Below, piece by piece: positions 1-5,200 of a stretch of DNA of 7,049 nucleotides; the first letter of the stretch is position 1; each line of letters begins with the position of its first letter. The notes under the pieces are model-generated. The model saw only the letters and a list, made by a program, of their open reading frames with translations. It was not told the DNA's origin and searched no databases. The DNA is from an uncultured Lachnospiraceae bacterium (GTDB lineage Bacteria; Bacillota; Clostridia; Lachnospirales; Lachnospiraceae), in contig CADBUD010000171.1 of the NCBI GenBank assembly GCA_902797785.1, positions 1 through 7,049 on the forward strand, given 5' to 3'. Made by a program: the position numbers and the translations under genes.

Positions 1-14
1 AAAAATGATTATTA

Positions 15-20
15 TATAAT
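15..20 (+). promoter_or_regulatory. Probable sigma-A -10 box for dapL
   Basis: A perfect TATAAT hexamer lies in an AT-rich stretch 60 bases before the dapL start codon. It would place transcription initiation near base 27 and give a leader of roughly 55 bases. The matching -35 element would fall before base 1, so it cannot be seen and the call rests on the -10 box alone. No riboswitch or attenuator fold is apparent in the short leader that is visible. Confidence 0.45.
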
Positions 21-66
21 GAAAAAGCAAAAACGGAACCAGGAACCAGAAAAGCATTACGATAGG

Positions 67-74
67 AAAAGGAG
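67..74 (+). promoter_or_regulatory. Ribosome binding site of dapL
   Basis: AAAAGGAG ends 6 bases before the ATG at base 81. This is a strong Shine-Dalgarno match at good spacing and it fixes the dapL start. It also argues against translation from the ATG at base 19, which has no such site in front of it. Confidence 0.8.
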
Positions 75-80
75 AAAACA

Positions 81-1298
81 ATGTTTGAAATCAACAAAAA
101 TTACCTAAAACTTCCGGGAAGCTACCTGTTTTCCACCATTGCGAAAAAGGTATCGGCCTACACGGAGCAGCATCCGGAAAAGACCATCATCCGGTTAGGA
201 ATCGGAGATGTGACACAGCCTTTAGCGCCGGCGATTATCGAGGCACTGCATCAGGCAGTAGATGAAATGGCAGCAGCCGAGACGTTCCATGGCTATGCAC
301 CGGATCTCGGATATGAGTTTTTGCGCAGCGCGATTGCCCGGCATGACTATAAAGCCCGCGGCTGTGACATCGCCATCGATGAGATCTTTGTTTCTGATGG
401 GGCGAAATGTGATTCTGGAAATATCCAGGAGATTTTTTCTTTGAACAACAAGATTGCCGTATGCGATCCGGTCTACCCGGTCTATGCAGATACCAATGTT
501 ATGGCGGGACGTACCGGAGATTATGATGCTTCGACCGAGCGGTTCGAGGGTGTCATCTATATGGCATGCACAGAGGAAAATGATTTTGCGCCGGAATTTC
601 CAAAAGAAACACCGGACATTATCTACCTGTGCTTTCCAAACAACCCGACCGGAGCGACCATAAAGAAAAGTGAGCTTCAAAAATGGGTGGATTATGCCAA
701 TGCCAACGGGGCGGTCATTATTTATGATGCAGCGTATGAAGCCTATATCAGTGAGGACGACGTGCCGCATACGATTTATGAGTGTGATGGGGCAAAGACC
801 TGTGCTATCGAATTAAAGAGCTTTTCCAAAAATGCAGGATTTACCGGAACCCGTCTGGGCTATACCGTTATTCCAAAGGAATTAAAACAAGACGGCGTTT
901 CTTTAAATGCCCTGTGGGCTAGAAGACATGGGACTAAATACAATGGGGCGCCATACATTATCCAGAGGGCCGGAGAGGCGGTCTATTCCGAAGCCGGAAA
1001 CGCACAGTTAAAAGAGCAGGTCGCATACTACATGAAAAATGCAAAGACAATTTTAGAGGGATTGCGGGAAGCCGGATATAGCGTTTCCGGCGGAGTGAAC
1101 GCGCCGTACATCTGGCTGAAGACGCCGGAAGGAATGACATCCTGGGATTTCTTTGATTATCTTTTGGAAAATGCGAACGTTGTAGGAACTCCGGGCTCCG
1201 GCTTTGGACCGCATGGAGAAGGGTACTTCCGTCTCACGGCATTCGGAAGCTATAAAAATACACTGGCAGCATTAGAACGGATTAAAAAGCTGGCATAA
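81..1298 (+). CDS. dapL: LL-diaminopimelate aminotransferase
   Basis: This is a complete 405-residue PLP-dependent fold-type I aminotransferase, the usual length for DapL. Members convert L-tetrahydrodipicolinate plus glutamate to LL-diaminopimelate plus 2-oxoglutarate in the cytosol, in one step that bypasses the succinyl and acetyl branches of lysine/peptidoglycan synthesis. The sequence shows the family hallmarks in order. They are an N-terminal NYLKLPGSYLF segment, IRLGIGDVTQPL (about residues 37-48), the cofactor-phosphate segment DGAKCD at 106-111, CFPNNPTG at 184-191, YDAAYEAY with the pyridine-binding Asp216, the SFSKNAGFTGTR block with the Schiff-base lysine at Lys250, and YFRLTAFGS with the substrate-carboxylate Arg384. 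The start is fixed by AAAAGGAG 6 bases upstream. The stop is followed after 15 bases by the next gene, so the two are probably co-transcribed. Nothing looks truncated or degenerate. A generic aspartate-type aminotransferase is the only alternative, and the DGAKCD/SFSKNAGFTGTR signature favours DapL. Confidence 0.96.
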   Translation: MFEINKNYLKLPGSYLFSTIAKKVSAYTEQHPEKTIIRLGIGDVTQPLAPAIIEALHQAVDEMAAAETFHGYAPDLGYEFLRSAIARHDYKARGCDIAIDEIFVSDGAKCDSGNIQEIFSLNNKIAVCDPVYPVYADTNVMAGRTGDYDASTERFEGVIYMACTEENDFAPEFPKETPDIIYLCFPNNPTGATIKKSELQKWVDYANANGAVIIYDAAYEAYISEDDVPHTIYECDGAKTCAIELKSFSKNAGFTGTRLGYTVIPKELKQDGVSLNALWARRHGTKYNGAPYIIQRAGEAVYSEAGNAQLKEQVAYYMKNAKTILEGLREAGYSVSGGVNAPYIWLKTPEGMTSWDFFDYLLENANVVGTPGSGFGPHGEGYFRLTAFGSYKNTLAALERIKKLA

Positions 1299-1302
1299 GA
1301 TC

Positions 1303-1308
1303 AGGGGG
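1303..1308 (+). promoter_or_regulatory. Ribosome binding site of the DUF445 gene, with three consecutive ATG starts
   Basis: AGGGGG lies just before three consecutive in-frame ATG codons at 1314, 1317 and 1320. The spacers to these are 5, 8 and 11 bases, so 1314 and 1317 are both good candidates and 1320 is less likely. The choice changes the protein by only one or two methionines. Confidence 0.6.
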
Positions 1309-1313
1309 ATAAG

Positions 1314-2228
1314 ATGATGATGTGGTTAAAATATCTGTCGGGGCCATTGGTGGGTGCTGTGATTGGTTATTTCACTAATTATATTGCTGTAAAAATGCTG
1401 TTTCATCCCTATGAGGAGAAACATCTTGGTTCATGGAAACTTCCGTTTACTCCTGGAATGATTCCTAAGGAGAAGGACCGCTTAGGACATGCCATTGCCG
1501 AGGCGGTCACCACCTCTCTTTTGACAGAAGAAATGCTGACCTCTGCTCTATTATCAGAGGAAAGCATTGAACAGGTGACATCGCAGGCAGACCGCCTGTT
1601 AGACCAATGCAATAAAAATGAGACATCTTTAAAACAAGCGCTTTTGGCACGGATCGGAGAAGAAAAATACGATCACTTGACAGACCAAATCGTTGAGAAG
1701 CTTTCCAAAGAAACGGCAGACTATCTGGTGAAGGCCAATCTGGGCGCGATCGTGCGGGAACAGGCCATGCAGCTCGTAGCAGAAAAGCTGGGAGGCGGAT
1801 TGTTCGCCATGTTCGGAGGCGGAGGTCTGGTAGATTCCATAGGTGAAGAAATCGAAAAAAAAGTAAATCAATATATCGAAGAACATGGGGATGATATGGT
1901 CTATCAATTTCTGCTGACAGAGCAGTCAAAGATTGAGGCGCTCACCATTTCAGAAGCCTCCGGTTATCTGGATGAGTATCGCACAGAGCTGAAACAGGCA
2001 GTAGGAGAGCTTTATACCAAGATTGTTCGTTCTCATATGCCTAAGATGTTGGAAAAGATTCATATGAAGGACATGATCGAGCAGAAGATTGCCGAGATGA
2101 AGATCGAGGAATTGGAAGAGCTCTGTCTGTCCGTGATGAAAAAAGAATTGGATGGAATCGTTAATCTGGGAGCAGTGATCGGTGCAGTGATCGGAGTATT
2201 GAATATGCTGATCAATCTATTCACCTGA
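1314..2228 (+). CDS. DUF445 family (YheB-type) membrane-associated protein
   Basis: The product is 304 residues and resembles the DUF445 family (Bacillus YheB-like), whose biochemical function is not established. A hydrophobic segment at about residues 7-29 contains GAVIGYFTNYIAVKMLF. It runs into the family's most conserved block, with HP at 31-32 followed by PFTPGMIPKEKDRLGHAIAEAV (starting near residue 45). The central part, about 70-280, is highly charged and rich in Glu, Lys, Leu and Ala. It has a glycine-rich break (LGGGLFAMFGGGGLVDSIG, about 160-178) and is otherwise expected to be long amphipathic helix. A second hydrophobic segment lies at about 282-303. I infer a protein anchored by both ends with a helical middle; which side of the membrane the middle faces cannot be told. 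It is somewhat shorter than YheB as I recall that protein. It starts 15 bases after dapL and ends 31 bases before the helicase gene. The start is one of three adjacent ATGs. Confidence 0.88.
   Translation: MMMWLKYLSGPLVGAVIGYFTNYIAVKMLFHPYEEKHLGSWKLPFTPGMIPKEKDRLGHAIAEAVTTSLLTEEMLTSALLSEESIEQVTSQADRLLDQCNKNETSLKQALLARIGEEKYDHLTDQIVEKLSKETADYLVKANLGAIVREQAMQLVAEKLGGGLFAMFGGGGLVDSIGEEIEKKVNQYIEEHGDDMVYQFLLTEQSKIEALTISEASGYLDEYRTELKQAVGELYTKIVRSHMPKMLEKIHMKDMIEQKIAEMKIEELEELCLSVMKKELDGIVNLGAVIGAVIGVLNMLINLFT
2172..2195 (+). repeat. 12-base tandem duplication inside the DUF445 gene
   Basis: GCAGTGATCGGT at 2172-2183 is followed directly by GCAGTGATCGGA at 2184-2195, which differs only at the last base. 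The unit is in frame and encodes AVIG twice (residues 287-294) in the C-terminal hydrophobic segment. It could be a recent four-codon duplication or simple selection for small hydrophobic residues. It does not disturb the reading frame. Confidence 0.6.
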
Positions 2229-2246
2229 CCCTTTTGGAGGCAGGGG

Positions 2247-2253
2247 AAAGGAG
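2247..2253 (+). promoter_or_regulatory. Ribosome binding site of the helicase gene
   Basis: AAAGGAG ends 6 bases before the ATG at base 2260. It decides the start of the large helicase gene. The position is supported independently because the exonuclease motif I (FFDLE) then falls at residues 6-10, where DEDD nucleases normally begin. No terminator or new promoter is evident in the 31 bases between the DUF445 stop and this start. Confidence 0.8.
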
Positions 2254-2259
2254 AAGCTC

Positions 2260-5200
2260 ATGAAACAGATTCTGTTTTTTGACCTGGAGATCAACCCGGA
2301 AACCGAACAGATTTTGGATATCGGCGCGATAGATGCAGAAAATCGAAAATTTCATTCAAGATCAAAACTCAAGTTTTTAGAATTTGCAGAATCCTATGAT
2401 ACGATCGGCGGACATAATATTTTTGGATGCGATCTAAAGTATTTAGACGAAAACAGAATAAAGGAAAAATCATGTGTGGATACTCTTTGGCTTTCCCCAC
2501 TATTGTTTCCTTCCCGACCGTATCATCATCTGGTAAAAGATGATAAGCTGTTGACGGATTCTTTGAGCAACCCTCTAAATGATTCCATGAAATCCAGAGA
2601 GCTATTTTATGATGAAATAGAACAATTTCACAGTCTGAAAAAAGAGCAAAAGGATATCTATTATTCTCTTCTATACCGTGAAAAAGAGTTTTCCGGTTTT
2701 TTTCAATATCTGGAATATTCTGCGCAGATCGATGTGGAATCTGCAATAGCCTCCTTTTTTTCGGGAAAAATCTGCAGCAATAAAAATTTGACCAAACTGG
2801 TGCAGAATCTGCCGGTGGAGCTGTCCTACAGTCTGGCACTGATTTTGGCCGAGGAGGAACATTCTGTTATTCCATCGTGGGTTCGCTACCGTTATCCAAA
2901 AATAGATCGGGTCATGCAGTATCTTAGAAATATTTCCTGCCTGTCGTATTCCACAAAAAAGACCGGGTTTTTAAAAAAGCTGTTTCATCCGGAACACCCC
3001 CAAAAAGAATGTGAATACTGCAATAACCAATTAAATGTCAGAAAAAGACTAACGGATTTTTTTGGATATGATTCATTTCGGACCTATGATGGGGAAGCCC
3101 TGCAGGAAAGGGCTGCTTTGGCGGCTGTGAAGAACCGGTCTCTATTAGCCATATTTCCAACGGGAGGAGGAAAGTCAATTACCTTTCAGCTTCCGGCGCT
3201 GATGGCAGGAGAAAGTGTCAAGGGTCTTACCGTGGTCATTTCCCCGCTTCAATCTCTAATGAAGGATCAGGTGGATCATCTTTCTTCGATGGGAATCGTA
3301 GATGCAGTTACCATCAATGGAATGTTAGATCCTTTAGAAAGAGCAGAGGCATTTGAACGGGTCGCCAGTGGACTGGCCAGTCTGTTGTACATTTCTCCGG
3401 AGTCGCTCCGCTCTAAAACCATCGAAAAACTATTATTGTCCCGGAATGTCGTTCGGTTCGTCATCGATGAGGCTCATTGCTTTTCTGCCTGGGGGCAGGA
3501 CTTTCGGGTAGATTATTTATATATCGGCGACTTTATTCGAAGTCTGATGGAAAAGAAACAGCTCACCTGGCAGATTCCGGTCTCTTGTTTCACGGCTACC
3601 GCCAAGCAGAAGGTGATTCAGGATATCTGTGATTATTTTAAACAGAAGTTAGGAATCGAATTGGAAATCTATGCAGCAAAGTCACAGAGAACGAATCTTC
3701 AATATAAAGTCCTGTATAAAGCCAACGATCATGAAAAGTATCTGGCTTTGCGGGAGTTGATCGAGAATCGATCCTGCCCGGTCATTATCTATGTTTCAAG
3801 GACGAAGCGGACGGTCGAAATTGCAAAGAAGTTGACAGCGGACGGCTTGCCTGCCCTGCCTTACCACGGGCAGATGGACGTCAAGGAAAAAACAGCGAAT
3901 CAGGAAGCTTTTTTGAATGGAGAGATTCGGATCATTGTGGCGACCTCAGCGTTTGGCATGGGAATCGATAAAAAGGATGTAGGTCTGGTGATTCATTACG
4001 ATATCTCTGATTCTTTGGAGAACTATGTACAGGAAGCCGGACGGGCCGGAAGAGATCCCTCGCTAAGCGCGGAGTGCTATGTTTTGTTTCATGAAAATGA
4101 TCTGGATAAGCATTTTCTTCTTTTAAATCAGACCCGTCTTACCCAGAGTGAGATTCAGCAGGTTTTTCGGGCAATCAAGATTCTGTCTAAAAACCGGGAT
4201 GTGGTACGGTGCTCTGCTTTAGAGATTGCCAGGAATGCCGGATGGGATGAGTCTGTCATGGATGTGGAAACGCGGGTAAAGACGGCAGTTACAGCACTTG
4301 AAACTGCCGGATATATCAAACGCGGACAAAATATTCCAAGAGTTTATGCCAGCAGCATCTGTGTCCGCAGCATGGAAGAAGCGTCTCGCCTCATTCACAT
4401 GTCTAATCTGCTTCAAGGAAAGAAAAAAGAGCATGCTCTGCGAATCATGGGATTGTTGGTATCTGAAAGAAGTGTTTTAAAGGCAGGAAAAGAAGAAGCA
4501 GAAAGCAGGGTGGATTATATTGCGGATATCCTGGGGATTCCCCTAAAAGAGGTATTGGAGACAATCCAGCGATTAAAAGAAATGAAAATCTTGGAAAATG
4601 ACCAGGACTTGACAGCATGGATCAAAGGGACCGACACCATCAATAAAGCACTCAATATGGTAAAAAAATATGCTGCGTTGGAAGAGCTTTTATTGGAGCA
4701 GATGAAAGCGGGATGCCGACTGATTCAGATCAAAGAACTTCATGAGCTGGTGGAACAAAGACATATCCGAGGGATTCATGTAAAGGAAATCAAGAATCTT
4801 TTGTATTTTTGGACGATTCGGGGATATATTGAAAGAAGATACCAGAACAGAGAGAAGCTGTTAGAGCTGGTACCGGGATTTTCACTGGAAGAGCTGGAGG
4901 AAAAATATCGAAATCGAATTCAGCAAAGTCGCTTCCTGACAGAGTATCTGTTTGCAAGGGCGGAAAAGAGTGGATCCTCCCAAAAGGAAGAACGCCGGGT
5001 TCTTTTTTCTGTCATAGAGCTTGAGAAGGCATATCAGGAAAAGAACGGTCCTGTCTCCTATGTACAGATACAAGAGGCACTGCTTTATCTGGAAAAAATG
5101 GGAGCAATTTCTATTGAAGGCGGATTTTTTGTCTTATATAACCGGATGGAGCTGAAACGCCTTGAGATGGATAACCGGATTCAGTATAAAAAAGAAGATT

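Noticed and set aside
19..108. A 29-codon lysine/arginine-rich open frame overlapping the dapL start
   Set aside because: Its ATG overlaps the TATAAT promoter element and has no ribosome binding site, so it would probably not even be in the transcript.
222..770. A 182-codon minus-strand open frame inside dapL
   Set aside because: It lies opposite a clear, fully conserved gene, its protein has no recognisable domain, and it is explained by the codon pattern of dapL.
1507..1929. Minus-strand open frames opposite the DUF445 gene (also 1409-1612 and 1629-1907)
   Set aside because: Three overlapping antisense frames in different phases, of low-complexity composition and opposite a recognisable gene, are shadows.
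2229..2259. Possible terminator between the DUF445 gene and the helicase gene
   Set aside because: No inverted repeat followed by a T run can be formed in these 31 bases. They contain only the ribosome binding site.
2369..2839. A 156-codon minus-strand frame at the start of the helicase gene
   Set aside because: The opposite strand carries exonuclease motif II and a continuous frame into the RecQ core. The antisense product has no recognisable motif.
2697..3063. Three runs of seven T (2697-2703, 2755-2761, 3057-3063) as possible slippage or phase-variation sites
   Set aside because: The frame is intact through all three. They mostly encode Phe-Phe pairs, as expected in AT-leaning coding DNA, and runs of seven are too short to be convincing.
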